Positions 18,039 through 26,380 of a stretch of 64,000 nucleotides of DNA are shown one piece after another. This DNA is from Gryllotalpicola daejeonensis (GTDB lineage: Bacteria > Actinomycetota > Actinomycetes > Actinomycetales > Microbacteriaceae). The notes beneath the pieces are model-generated. The model was not told the DNA's origin. It did not search any database and worked only from the letters and a program-made list of their open reading frames with translations. The stretch is from positions 620,001 to 684,000 of the forward strand of contig NZ_BAABBV010000001.1 in the NCBI RefSeq assembly GCF_039538145.1, written 5' to 3'. The position numbers and the translations under genes were made by a program. Numbering within the stretch: the stretch's first letter is position 1; the number at the start of each line of letters is the position of its first letter.

Positions 18039-18272
18039 CTAGTGGTGGCCCGGGTGGCCCGAGCCGTGCGACTCGGAGCCGGTCGAGGTCATGTGCTGCG
18101 CGGCGTCAGGGTCGCCGGACGCGCGGTGGCGCAGCGAGACATCCTTGTAGCTCCACGTGACGGCGCCGAGGAAGATGAACACGACCGCGCCGATGATGCC
18201 GTAGACGATCGCCGGGATGGGCAGCTCGTGCTCCTGGTACTCGAACGCGGCGAGGACGGCGGTGTGCAGCAT
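18039..18272 (-). CDS. Small single-pass membrane protein, unknown function
   Basis: 77 residues, ATG at 18272, between proA and nadD. A central hydrophobic helix (about residues 20-41, IPAIVYGIIGAVVFIFLGAV) is followed by a positively charged segment and a His/Gly/Ser-rich tail (SHGSGHPGHH) that could bind metal. AAAGGAA lies about 10 bases before the start. I know no function. Its position in a conserved operon argues that it is a real gene. Confidence 0.7.
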   Translation of the reverse strand: MLHTAVLAAFEYQEHELPIPAIVYGIIGAVVFIFLGAVTWSYKDVSLRHRASGDPDAAQHMTSTGSESHGSGHPGHH

Positions 18273-18312
18273 TGCGGATCGGTTCCTTTCGACGTGGGGC
18301 GTCAGGCTCAGT

Positions 18313-19608
18313 CTATCGGCGGATCTGCCCGGAGCCGCGCACCAGCCACTTCGTGCTCGTGAGCTCTGGCAGACCCATCGGGCCGCGGGCGTGCAGCTTC
18401 TGCGTCGAGATGCCGACCTCTGCGCCGAAGCCGAACTCGCCGCCGTCGGTGAACCGCGTCGACGCGTTGACCATGACGACCGCAGAGTCGACCTCGGCGA
18501 GGAAGCGGTCGGCGTTGCCGAGGTCATTGGTGATGATGGATTCGGTGTGGCTCGTCGAGTACCGCCGGATGTGGTCGATGGCCTCGTCGAGGTCGTCGAC
18601 GACGCGCACGGCGAGGTCCAGGCTCATGTACTCGGTCGCCCAGTCCTCGTCGGTCGCGGGCACCGCGTCGGGGAAGACCGCCCGCGCGCGCTCGTCGGCA
18701 CGGATGGTGACCCCGGACTCCCGCAACGCGCCGAGCACGGGGGGAAGGAGCCTCGCCGCGGCATCCGCATGCACGAGCAGCGTTTCGACCGCGTTGCAGA
18801 CGCTCGGGCGCTGCACCTTCGCGTTGCGCACGATGTCGACGGCCCAGTCCTCGCGCGCGCTCGCGTCGAGCACGATGTGCACGACTCCTGCGCCGGTCTC
18901 GATGACGGGCACCGTCGACTCGGTGACGACGGTCTGGATCAGCTGCGCGCTGCCGCGTGGCACAAGCAGATCGACCCAGCCGCGCGCGCGCATGAGCTCG
19001 GCGGCGCCGCGGCGGCCGAACTCGTCGATGGTGTGAACGGATGTCCCGGGAAGCCCTGTGCGCGCGAGTGCACCCTGGATCACTGCGACGAGCACGCGGT
19101 TGGTGCTCTCGGCGGCCGACCCGCCGCGCAGCACCGCGGCATTGCCGCTCTTGAGCGCGAGCGCCGCGATGTCGACCGTGACGTTCGGGCGCGCCTCATA
19201 GATGGCGCCGACCACACCGAACGGCACACGCACCTGCTCGAGGTGCACGCCGTTCGGCAGGGTCTTGCCGCGCACGGACTCCCCCACGGGGTCGGCGATG
19301 GCGACGATGTCGAGCACCGCGTCAGCGAGACCCTGCACACGCTGGGGGGTCAGCGTCAGCCGGTCGAGCAGGCCCGTGCTCAGCCCGTCGGCTTGGCCGC
19401 GGGCAAGGTCGTCGGCGTTCGCGGCGACGATCTCGTCGACGTGCGCGAGCAGGTCCTGCGCGATGGCCTCCAGCGCCGCGTCCTTCGCGGCGGTGTTTGC
19501 GGTCGCCAGTGCGCGCGCCGCGAGCTTCGACTCGTCGAGCTTCGCGTAGAAGGCGGCTGAGTCGAAGTCGCCGGTTGTGGGCGCCGTTGCGTTCTCGAGC
19601 AGGGACAT
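18313..19608 (-). CDS. proA: Gamma-glutamyl phosphate reductase
   Basis: 431-residue second enzyme of proline synthesis, reducing gamma-glutamyl phosphate with NADPH. The ALDH-like catalytic Cys is in VQRPSVCNAVETLLVHADAA. The GVVGAIYEARPNVTVD and FGFGAEVGISTQKLHARGPM motifs are typical of ProA. It lies 10 bases after proB, so both are made from one transcript. Confidence 0.97.
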   Translation of the reverse strand: MSLLENATAPTTGDFDSAAFYAKLDESKLAARALATANTAAKDAALEAIAQDLLAHVDEIVAANADDLARGQADGLSTGLLDRLTLTPQRVQGLADAVLDIVAIADPVGESVRGKTLPNGVHLEQVRVPFGVVGAIYEARPNVTVDIAALALKSGNAAVLRGGSAAESTNRVLVAVIQGALARTGLPGTSVHTIDEFGRRGAAELMRARGWVDLLVPRGSAQLIQTVVTESTVPVIETGAGVVHIVLDASAREDWAVDIVRNAKVQRPSVCNAVETLLVHADAAARLLPPVLGALRESGVTIRADERARAVFPDAVPATDEDWATEYMSLDLAVRVVDDLDEAIDHIRRYSTSHTESIITNDLGNADRFLAEVDSAVVMVNASTRFTDGGEFGFGAEVGISTQKLHARGPMGLPELTSTKWLVRGSGQIRR

Positions 19609-19618
19609 GCAGGTCAGT

Positions 19619-20419
19619 CTAGTTTTTGCGCGCGGGCTCGAAGTAGGTGCCGACGGATGCCCCGTCCAGAGCGTCTGCGACGAGATCCGTCGACGTCAGC
19701 ACCACCGCGATGCCGGCTTCGGCGGCGTGGCGCGCCGCAGAGACTTTGGTGACCGCTCCCCCGGTGCCGACCCCGTTGACCGTGGTCGCGCCGATCTCAA
19801 CACCGGCCAGCTCGTCGTCGATGCCGACATACGGAATGACCTCGGCACCGGGCTCCTGCGGCGGCTTCGTATACAGCGCGTCGACGTCAGAGAGCAGCAC
19901 GAGCACCTGCGCCCCGATCAGCCGCGCGACGAGCGCCGCGAGCCGGTCGTTGTCACCGAAGCGGATCTCGTGGGTCGCGACCGTGTCGTTCTCGTTGACG
20001 ATCGGCAGGATGCGCAGCTGCAGCAGCCGTTCCATCGCGCGCTGCGCGTTCTCGCGGTGGGTCAGGTCCTCCATGTCGTTGGCCGTGAGCAGCACCTGGC
20101 CGGCGACGATGCCATAGGGGTCGAGGGCGGCCTGATAGCGATGCACGAGCACGTTCTGGCCGACGGCGGCCGCGGCCTGCTGGGTCGCGAGGTCATCTGG
20201 GCGCGACTCGAGCTCGAGGAACGGCATGCCCGTCGCGATCGCGCCGGACGAGACCAGCACGATCTCGACGCCGCGACGGTGCGCTGCCGCGAGCGCGAGC
20301 ACCAGGGGCGCGATCTGCCACGAGTTCTCGCCGCTGATCGACGACGAGCCGACCTTGACGACGATCCGCGTGGCTGCTGTGACGACGTTCCGAGTGCTAA
20401 TCGTCGTTCCTTTCGACAT
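19619..20419 (-). CDS. proB: Glutamate 5-kinase, kinase domain only
   Basis: First enzyme of proline synthesis. At 266 residues it has only the amino-acid kinase domain: RIVVKVGSSSISG, EIVLVSSGAIATGM, LPIVNENDTVATHEIRFGDN and GVGTGGAVTKVSAARHAAEA. The C-terminal PUA domain of the ~370-residue enzymes is absent. I chose ATG 20419 (MSKGTTISTRN), which has GGGGAAG just before it; an ATG at 20434 would add five residues. Either start lies inside the 3' end of obgE, so translation is coupled. Confidence 0.93.
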   Translation of the reverse strand: MSKGTTISTRNVVTAATRIVVKVGSSSISGENSWQIAPLVLALAAAHRRGVEIVLVSSGAIATGMPFLELESRPDDLATQQAAAAVGQNVLVHRYQAALDPYGIVAGQVLLTANDMEDLTHRENAQRAMERLLQLRILPIVNENDTVATHEIRFGDNDRLAALVARLIGAQVLVLLSDVDALYTKPPQEPGAEVIPYVGIDDELAGVEIGATTVNGVGTGGAVTKVSAARHAAEAGIAVVLTSTDLVADALDGASVGTYFEPARKN

Positions 20420-21929
20420 CTTCCCCGTCGGCATCGGTCCAGATGCCCGCCTCGCGCTCTGCGTCCAGCTCGGCGCGGGCGGCGGCCTTGCCGTCCATGC
20501 GGTCGTAGTACTGCTCGCGGCGCTCGCGGCGCGTGGCCCGCGAACTCTGGCTGAGTCGCTCGTCGGTGCCGCGCGGAGCGGTGACGAGTTCGGCGGTCGA
20601 GGTCAGGGTGGGCTCCCAGTCGAACACGATGCCGCCGCCCGGGCCGATCACGACGGTGTCGCCGGCGACCGCGCCCGCCTCGAACAGGCCGTCTTCGACA
20701 CCCAGCTTGGCCAGGCGGTCTGCGAGGAATCCGACCGCCTCGTCGTTCTGGAAGTCGGTCTGCGCGACCCACATCTCGGGCTTCTGGCCCAGCACGCGAT
20801 AGTACGTGCCGTCGCTGCCGCCCTCGACCTTGATGGTGAACGGCGCGGCGTTGACCGCCTGCGGGCGCATGACGATGCGCGGGCGCTCCTCCTGCTCGGC
20901 CGCAAGGCGGGTGCGCTCGGCCTCGACGACCTCCGCCAGCGCGAACGACAGCTGCCGGAGGCCCTCGTGGCTCACGGTCGAGATCTCGAAGACCCGGAAG
21001 CCGCGCGACTCGAGCTCGGGCCGCACGAAGTCGGCCAGGTCCTTGCCGTCGGGCACGTCGATCTTGTTCAGCGCGACGAGCTGCGGGCGCTCGAGCAGGG
21101 GCACCTGGCCGGCCGGCACGGGATACGCCGCGAGCTCTGCCTGAATGACCTCGAGGTCGGAGATCGGGTCGCGGCCGGGCTCGAGCGTGGCGCAGTCGAG
21201 CACGTGCAGCAGCGCGCTGCAGCGCTCGACGTGGCGCAGGAACTCGAGGCCGAGGCCCTTGCCCTCACTCGCGCCCTCGATGAGGCCGGGCACGTCGGCG
21301 ACCGTGTACCGGACGTCGCCGGCCTGCACGACCCCGAGGTTCGGCGTCAGCGTGGTGAAGGGATAGTCGGCGATCTTCGGCTTCGCAGCCGACAGCGCGG
21401 CCACGAGAGACGACTTGCCCGCCGAGGGGTAGCCGACGAGCGCGACATCCGCCATCGTCTTCAGCTCGAGCTCGACGTCGCCCTCCCACCCGGGCGTGCC
21501 CAGCAGCGCGAAACCAGGTGCCTTGCGCTTGGGGTTCGAGAGCGCCGCGTTTCCGAGGCCGCCGACGCCGCCTGCGGCCACGACGAAGCGCATGCCGGGC
21601 TCGTTCAGGTCGACGAGTTCCTCGCCCTCCGGCGTCTTCACGACGGTGCCGACCGGCACGGGCAGCTCGAGGTCTGCTCCCCGCGCGCCGTGGCGCATGT
21701 CGCCCATGCCGAAGCCGCCGTTCTCGCTCGACTGGTGCGGGCGGCGGTGATACCCGAGCAGGGTGGTCACCTGCGGGTCGGCGACCAGCACGATGTCGCC
21801 GCCGTGGCCGCCGTTGCCGCCGTCAGGGCCGGCGAGTGGCTTGAACTTCTCGCGGCGCACGCTCACGCAGCCGTTTCCGCCGTGACCGGCCCGCAGATGC
21901 AGGGTCACGTGGTCGACGAACGTCGCCAT
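20397..21929 (-). CDS. obgE: Obg/CgtA GTPase
   Basis: 510-residue GTPase acting in 50S assembly and stress control. Domain order: glycine-rich Obg fold (residues 1-160, GHGGNGCVSVRREKFKPLAG), G domain with GYPSAGKSSLV (P-loop), DVPGLIEGASEGKGLG (G3) and NKID (G4), then the OCT domain (about 350-430, GTYYRVLGQKPEMWVAQTDF), and an acidic tail. It follows rpmA after a terminator hairpin, so it may have reduced read-through or its own promoter. Confidence 0.97.
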   Translation of the reverse strand: MATFVDHVTLHLRAGHGGNGCVSVRREKFKPLAGPDGGNGGHGGDIVLVADPQVTTLLGYHRRPHQSSENGGFGMGDMRHGARGADLELPVPVGTVVKTPEGEELVDLNEPGMRFVVAAGGVGGLGNAALSNPKRKAPGFALLGTPGWEGDVELELKTMADVALVGYPSAGKSSLVAALSAAKPKIADYPFTTLTPNLGVVQAGDVRYTVADVPGLIEGASEGKGLGLEFLRHVERCSALLHVLDCATLEPGRDPISDLEVIQAELAAYPVPAGQVPLLERPQLVALNKIDVPDGKDLADFVRPELESRGFRVFEISTVSHEGLRQLSFALAEVVEAERTRLAAEQEERPRIVMRPQAVNAAPFTIKVEGGSDGTYYRVLGQKPEMWVAQTDFQNDEAVGFLADRLAKLGVEDGLFEAGAVAGDTVVIGPGGGIVFDWEPTLTSTAELVTAPRGTDERLSQSSRATRRERREQYYDRMDGKAAARAELDAEREAGIWTDADGEDVERNDD

Positions 21930-21967
21930 GAAAGTCTCCTCAGGGAGCGGGGTTGTTCAGGAATAGC

Positions 21968-21995
21968 GAAGGGGCGGGCCGAAGCCCGCCCCTTC
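21968..21995 (-). terminator. Hairpin between rpmA and obgE
   Basis: A perfect 12-bp stem GAAGGGGCGGGC/GCCCGCCCCTTC with a 4-base loop. On the minus strand it lies 24 bases after rpmA. There is only a short U-poor tail, so partial termination is more likely than complete. Confidence 0.75.
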
Positions 21996-22018
21996 ATTGA
22001 ATCTCAAGGATTCGACGA

Positions 22019-22276
22019 TTACGCCTCAGCCGCCACGATGTTGACGACCTTGCGACGGCCCTTGACGCCGAACTGCACGGCACCGGCCGACAGCGCGAAC
22101 AGCGTGTCGTCGCCGCCGCGGCCCACGTTGGCGCCGGGGTGGAAGTGGGTGCCGCGCTGGCGGACGATGATCTCGCCGGCGTTGACCTGCTCGCCGCCGA
22201 AGCGCTTCACGCCGAGGCGCTGCGCGTTCGAGTCGCGGCCGTTGCGAGTGGAGCTTGCGCCCTTCTTGTGTGCCAT
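22019..22276 (-). CDS. rpmA: 50S ribosomal protein bL27
   Basis: 85 residues: MAHKKGASSTRNGRDSNAQR at the N-terminus, then RLGVKRFGGEQVNAGEIIVR and RQRGTHFHPGANVGRGGDDT. The N-terminus reaches the peptidyl transferase centre; no cleavable extension of the Firmicute type is present. Co-transcribed with rplU 33 bases upstream. Confidence 0.98.
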   Translation of the reverse strand: MAHKKGASSTRNGRDSNAQRLGVKRFGGEQVNAGEIIVRQRGTHFHPGANVGRGGDDTLFALSAGAVQFGVKGRRKVVNIVAAEA

Positions 22277-22309
22277 CTCTGTGCCTCTATGTCTCTCGAG
22301 CCCTGGGGA

Positions 22310-22618
22310 CTACTTGATGCCGGTGACCTTGACGCGCGTGAGCTCCTGGCGGTGGCCCTGGCGCTTCTTGTAGCCGGTCTTGTTCTTGAACTTCTGGATC
22401 ACGATCTTCGGGCCGCGGAGGTCGCCGAGGACCTCAGCGGTCACCGTCACCTTGGCCAGGGCCTTGGCGTCGGAGGTGATCTTGTCGCCGTCGACGAGCA
22501 GCACCGGCGCGAGCGAGACGTTGCCGTTCTCGTCAGCCTTGATGCGGTCGAGCGTCACGATGGTGCCGACCTCGACCTTCTCCTGCCGACCGCCGGCGCG
22601 CACAACTGCGAAAACCAC
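22310..22618 (-). CDS. rplU: 50S ribosomal protein bL21
   Basis: 102 residues from GTG 22618: VVFAVVRAGGRQEKVEVGTI and the C-terminal KNKTGYKKRQGHRQELTRVK are bL21 signatures. A longer upstream frame runs into the leader and is not needed. A GGAGAAG ribosome site lies upstream. Expressed from a clear promoter at 22746-22774 with a leader of roughly 120 bases. Confidence 0.97.
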   Translation of the reverse strand: MVFAVVRAGGRQEKVEVGTIVTLDRIKADENGNVSLAPVLLVDGDKITSDAKALAKVTVTAEVLGDLRGPKIVIQKFKNKTGYKKRQGHRQELTRVKVTGIK

Positions 22619-22745
22619 TTCAGTACCTACTTCTCCGGGGAGCGAACTCGCTCCGATGCTTGAAAATTGGGGTTGATCACCGGCCGGTGACGGCTCGGGA
22701 AACCTGGGCTTGAGCGCGGCGAAAGCCAGCGCACGCCAACAATCA

Positions 22746-22774
22746 AGGGTACTTGATGCGGCATGCTCGGTCAA
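22746..22774 (-). promoter_or_regulatory. Housekeeping promoter of rplU-rpmA
   Basis: On the minus strand TTGACC (22769-22774), a 17-base spacer and TACCCT (22746-22751) form the best -35/-10 pair I found in the window. The following leader contains the palindrome TCACCGGCCGGTGA (22677-22690) and the hairpin GGAGCGAACTCGCTCC (22639-22654) just before the ribosome site. Confidence 0.75.
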
Positions 22775-22821
22775 ACCGAGGCCAGCCTCGCGCACGGGGC
22801 ACTCAGCTAGGCTCGACGCCT

Positions 22822-23088
22822 ATGACCGTGCTGATCGACCAACCTGCATGGCCGGCTCACGGCACGCTGTGGTCGCACCTGGTCAGTGATGCGTCTCTTC
22901 AAGAGTTGCATGCCTTCGCTGGGAAAGCCGGAGTGCCACGCCGTGCGTTCGATCTGGACCACTACGACGTGCCGGCCGAGCGCTACGACGAGCTCGTCGC
23001 CCTCGGCGCTCAGCCGGTGTCGATGCGTCAGCTCGTCGAGCGGCTGCGCGACAGCGGGCTACGCGTCCGCGCCGTCGACCGCCGCTGA
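22822..23088 (+). CDS. DUF4031 domain protein
   Basis: 88-residue protein of the DUF4031 family, function unknown. It starts MTVLIDQPAWPAHGTLWSHL and has the conserved GVPRRAFDLDHYDVPAERYD segment. It is the only plus-strand gene between rne and rplU. TAGGCT lies 8 bases before ATG 22822, so it may have almost no leader. The 3' end overlaps the end of rne by 30 bp, so the two transcripts are complementary at their ends. Confidence 0.8.
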   Translation: MTVLIDQPAWPAHGTLWSHLVSDASLQELHAFAGKAGVPRRAFDLDHYDVPAERYDELVALGAQPVSMRQLVERLRDSGLRVRAVDRR

Positions 23089-25509
23089 CTGACCGCTCTG
23101 CGTCGTCAGCGCACCCGTCGAGACCCGGCGGCTGCGGCGCGGCTGCTTCGCGGGCAGCGAGTCCAGCACGGAGTCGAGCAGCTGCTCGGTCGCCTGCGCG
23201 TTGACGGGACGCGGTTCGGCCTTGGCCTGGGGCTGCGGCGTGGGCAATTCGATGACGGATGCCTCATGCTGCGGCTCCTCGTGCGCAGGGGCCTGCGGCG
23301 TGGCATCCCCCGCCCCTCCCCCGCTGCGCGCGCGGCGCGAACGCGATCGACGGCTGCGGGGTGCCTCCTCCGCGGCAGCCTCCTGTTCAACCGGGGCCTC
23401 GGCCTCGACGACCTGCACGGGCGCGGTGACCGGGTGGCCGAGCGTCGAGGCCGCGATGCGGGCCAGGCTGTTGCGCGCCTCCTCCGTCAGCTGGTGCGTG
23501 CCCTCGTGGGCGTGCGCGCCATTGCCGTTGCCGTTCGACGAGCCGCCGTTGCCGTTGCCGCCGCGCTCACCGCGGCCGCGGCGCCGCTCGCTGCCGCGCT
23601 CGGGCTGCTGCGCACGGTGCTTCACGACGGGGTCGTGGTGGACGATGATGCCGCGGCCGGCGCACACCTCGCACGGCTCGCTGAAGGTCTCGAGCAGCCC
23701 GAGTCCGAGCTTCTTGCGGGTCATCTGAACGAGGCCGAGCGAGGTGACCTCCGCCACCTGGTGCTTGGTGCGGTCGCGGCTCAGGCACTCGACGAGGCGG
23801 CGCAGCACGAGGTCGCGGTTCGACTCGAGCACCATGTCGATGAAGTCGACGACGACGATGCCGCCGATGTCGCGCAGACGAAGCTGCCGGACGATCTCTT
23901 CAGCGGCCTCGAGGTTGTTCTTCGTGACGGTCTCTTCGAGGTTGCCGCCTGAGCCGACGAACTTGCCGGTGTTGACGTCGATGACGGTCATGGCCTCGGT
24001 GCGGTCGATGATCAGCGAGCCACCGGAAGGCAGCCACACCTTGCGGTCGAGCGCCTTCTCGATCTGCTCGGAGATGCGGAACTCGTCGAAGGCGTCGTCC
24101 TTCGTGCCGCTGTACGGCTCGACGCGGTCGAGCAGGTCGGGGGCGACGTGGCCGAGGTAGCGCTCGATCGTCTCGCGGGCGTCGTCACCCTGGATGACCA
24201 TCTTCTGGAAGTCCTCGTTGAAGACGTCGCGGACGATCTTGATGAGCAGGTCGGGCTCGCTGTGCAGCAGCGCCGGCGCCTGCACCTTCTCGACGGCCTC
24301 ACGGATCGAAGCCCACTGCGCGGTGAGGCGGTTGACGTCGAGCGTCAGCTGCTCCTCGGTCGCGCCCTCCGCCGCGGTGCGCACGATGACGCCGACGTTG
24401 TCGGGAAGGACCTCTTTCAGGATCTTCTTGAGGCGGGCGCGTTCGGTGTCAGGCAGCTTGCGGCTGATGCCGTTCATGGAGCCGTTCGGCACGTAGACCA
24501 GGTACCGGCCCGGCAGCGAGACCTGGCTCGTGAGGCGGGCGCCCTTGTGGCCCACGGGGTCCTTCGTGACCTGCACCAGCACCTTGTCGCCGGGCTTGAG
24601 CGCGAGCTCGATGCGGCGCGGCTGGTTCTTCTCGCCGGACTCGGCCTGCGCGGCTTCCCAGTCGACCTCGCCCGAGTAGAGCACGGCGTTGCGGCCGCGG
24701 CCGATGTCGACGAAGGCGGCCTCCATGCTGGGAAGCACGTTCTGCACCTTGCCGAGGTAGACGTTGCCGATGAGCGAGGCTTCCTGGCTCTTGGCGACGT
24801 AGTGCTCGACGAGCACCTTGTCTTCGAGGACGCCGATCTGGATGCGGCCGCCCTTCGAGCGCACGACCATGGTCCGGTCGACGGCCTCGCGGCGGGCGAG
24901 GAACTCCGCCTCGGTGATGACGGCGCGGCGGCGGCCGGCGTCGCGGCCGTCGCGGCGGCGCTGCTTCTTGGCCTCGAGCCGGGTAGAGCCCTTGACCTTC
25001 TGCGGTTCGGTGATGAGCTCGGGCTCGCGCTTGGCCGGCTTCTCGCGCTCGCGCGGCTGGTCATCGGATGCCCCGCCCGAGCCGCCGCGGCGACGGCGAC
25101 GACGCGTGCCGGTGCCGCCGGAATCGGCATCCCCGGTCTCTTCGTCGTCATCGAAGGGCGGAAGCGCGAGGGCGGGCGGCGCCTGGAAGAGCAGCATCGT
25201 CGTCGGTGCGGGGCCGGTCAGCGGCACCTGCTGGGTTCCGACGACGGGAACCGGCGTGGTGAGCGGCTGAGGAAGCGCCGGCGCAAGCGGGTGGTCCTGA
25301 TCGGCGGCGACCGCTTCCTCGTCGATCGACGTCTCGGCGGAGGGCGCTGCGGGAGCTTCGGGCTGCGGCTGGGGCTGGGGCTCGGGCTCCGGCGTCACCG
25401 GCTGCGCGACCGCTTCACCCTCGTCTGCCTTGCGGCGACGCCCGCCGAAAAATCGCCCACGACGCTTTCCTGCGTCAGCCGAACCGTTGTATTCATCTTT
25501 TTCCACCAT
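23059..25509 (-). CDS. rne: Ribonuclease E/G family endoribonuclease
   Basis: 816 residues. Architecture: disordered, charged N-terminal region (1-260, rich in Pro, Arg/Lys), catalytic core from about 255 with the S1 domain (NVYLGKVQNVLPSMEAAFVD), the DNase I-like part with VIDVNTGKFVG and GGIVVVDFIDM (metal-binding Asp residues), the Zn-link PCEVCAGRG, and a disordered tail with Gly/Asn runs and basic blocks. An N-terminal extension in front of the core is the actinobacterial plan. I chose ATG 25509 (MVEKDEYNGSADAG) with GAGGAG upstream. It follows a long structured leader. Confidence 0.93.
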   Translation of the reverse strand: MVEKDEYNGSADAGKRRGRFFGGRRRKADEGEAVAQPVTPEPEPQPQPQPEAPAAPSAETSIDEEAVAADQDHPLAPALPQPLTTPVPVVGTQQVPLTGPAPTTMLLFQAPPALALPPFDDDEETGDADSGGTGTRRRRRRGGSGGASDDQPREREKPAKREPELITEPQKVKGSTRLEAKKQRRRDGRDAGRRRAVITEAEFLARREAVDRTMVVRSKGGRIQIGVLEDKVLVEHYVAKSQEASLIGNVYLGKVQNVLPSMEAAFVDIGRGRNAVLYSGEVDWEAAQAESGEKNQPRRIELALKPGDKVLVQVTKDPVGHKGARLTSQVSLPGRYLVYVPNGSMNGISRKLPDTERARLKKILKEVLPDNVGVIVRTAAEGATEEQLTLDVNRLTAQWASIREAVEKVQAPALLHSEPDLLIKIVRDVFNEDFQKMVIQGDDARETIERYLGHVAPDLLDRVEPYSGTKDDAFDEFRISEQIEKALDRKVWLPSGGSLIIDRTEAMTVIDVNTGKFVGSGGNLEETVTKNNLEAAEEIVRQLRLRDIGGIVVVDFIDMVLESNRDLVLRRLVECLSRDRTKHQVAEVTSLGLVQMTRKKLGLGLLETFSEPCEVCAGRGIIVHHDPVVKHRAQQPERGSERRRGRGERGGNGNGGSSNGNGNGAHAHEGTHQLTEEARNSLARIAASTLGHPVTAPVQVVEAEAPVEQEAAAEEAPRSRRSRSRRARSGGGAGDATPQAPAHEEPQHEASVIELPTPQPQAKAEPRPVNAQATEQLLDSVLDSLPAKQPRRSRRVSTGALTTQSGQSAAVDGADA

Positions 25510-25714
25510 CACTGGTGCACTCCTCGTACCGTGCGGGCGGAGCCTGGGCCCCGTCGCCACGGGAACTCTCACGGGGCAGCTTCTGCAGCTGCCGCAAATC
25601 CTTCACTCGGCGGGCCGTGTCGGGCCGCCTGCTCGTGTTCGCTGTGGGAACACGAAAACCTTGTCTTCGTCACGGCCATCGTCCGCCTCGCGGGATGGCC
25701 TGCATCTCATTATC
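25510..25714 (-). promoter_or_regulatory. rne 5' leader with extended -10 and three hairpins
   Basis: On the minus strand an extended -10, TGC-GATAAT (hexamer at 25709-25714), would start an mRNA leader of about 190 bases. It contains three perfect 7-bp hairpins: CGTGTTC/GAACACG (25634-25654), GGCAGCT/AGCTGCC (25575-25593) and GCCCCGT/ACGGGGC (25548-25577); the last two share three bases. A structured leader is known to mediate RNase E autoregulation in enterobacteria; the same here is inference. Confidence 0.5.
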
Positions 25715-25756
25715 GCACGGCGTGTCTTCCGCAGGTTCATGCCTAACGCGGCATGC

Positions 25757-25762
25757 GATACT
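25757..25762 (+). promoter_or_regulatory. Candidate -10 box for leaderless VKOR gene
   Basis: GATACT, four of six consensus bases, lies 6 bases before GTG 25769. It supports the GTG as start rather than ATG 25739. No clear -35. Confidence 0.35.
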
Positions 25763-25768
25763 CACCTC

Positions 25769-26380
25769 GTGTCGCAGACCCTGCCCGAAACCGCCGAGCG
25801 CCCCCGCCACCTCGCACTCGCCATTCTGCTGATCGTCGGTGGCGCGCTCGGGCTCCTCGCCTCGTTCTCGCTCACGCAGGACGACTTCACGCTGCTCGCG
25901 CACCCGGACGCCCAGCTCGGCTGCACGATCTCTGCGTCGCTGCAATGCGGTCAGAACATCCTGTCGTGGCAGGGCCGGGTGTTCGGCTTCCCGAACCCAC
26001 TGCTCGGGCTCATGATGTTCCCTGCACCGGTCATCGTCGGCGTCGCACTGCTGGGCCGCGTGCGTTTCCCGAACTGGTTCTGGCTGCTGTTCAATCTCGG
26101 CCACTGGTTCGCGATCGGCTTCATCGCGTGGCTGTCGACCGAGAGCATCTACAACATCGGCACGCTGTGCCCGTGGTGCGCGCTCGTCTACGCCGTCGTG
26201 ATTCCGATGTGGCTTGCGGTCACCCTGCACAACATGGCGACCGGGCGGTACGGCAGGGCGTTCATCTCCGTCGGAAGCGGCCTCATCTCGTGGGTTCCGC
26301 TGCTGTCGCTCGCCCTCTATGTCGTGATCGCGCTCGAGGCGCAGCTGCGACTCGACCTCATCAGCCAGCTGTTCCACTGA
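25769..26380 (+). CDS. Vitamin K epoxide reductase (VKOR/DsbB-like) family protein
   Basis: 203-residue membrane protein that passes electrons from a periplasmic thiol oxidase to quinone. It has about five hydrophobic segments, the loop cysteines LGCTISASLQCGQN (about residue 55) and the active CxxC in GTLCPWCALVYAV (about residue 130). This is the actinobacterial replacement of DsbB, and its partner is a DsbA-like protein not found next to it. The start is GTG 25769; ATG 25739 would add ten polar residues. The last 20 bp overlap the convergent fdhD. Confidence 0.88.
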   Translation: MSQTLPETAERPRHLALAILLIVGGALGLLASFSLTQDDFTLLAHPDAQLGCTISASLQCGQNILSWQGRVFGFPNPLLGLMMFPAPVIVGVALLGRVRFPNWFWLLFNLGHWFAIGFIAWLSTESIYNIGTLCPWCALVYAVVIPMWLAVTLHNMATGRYGRAFISVGSGLISWVPLLSLALYVVIALEAQLRLDLISQLFH

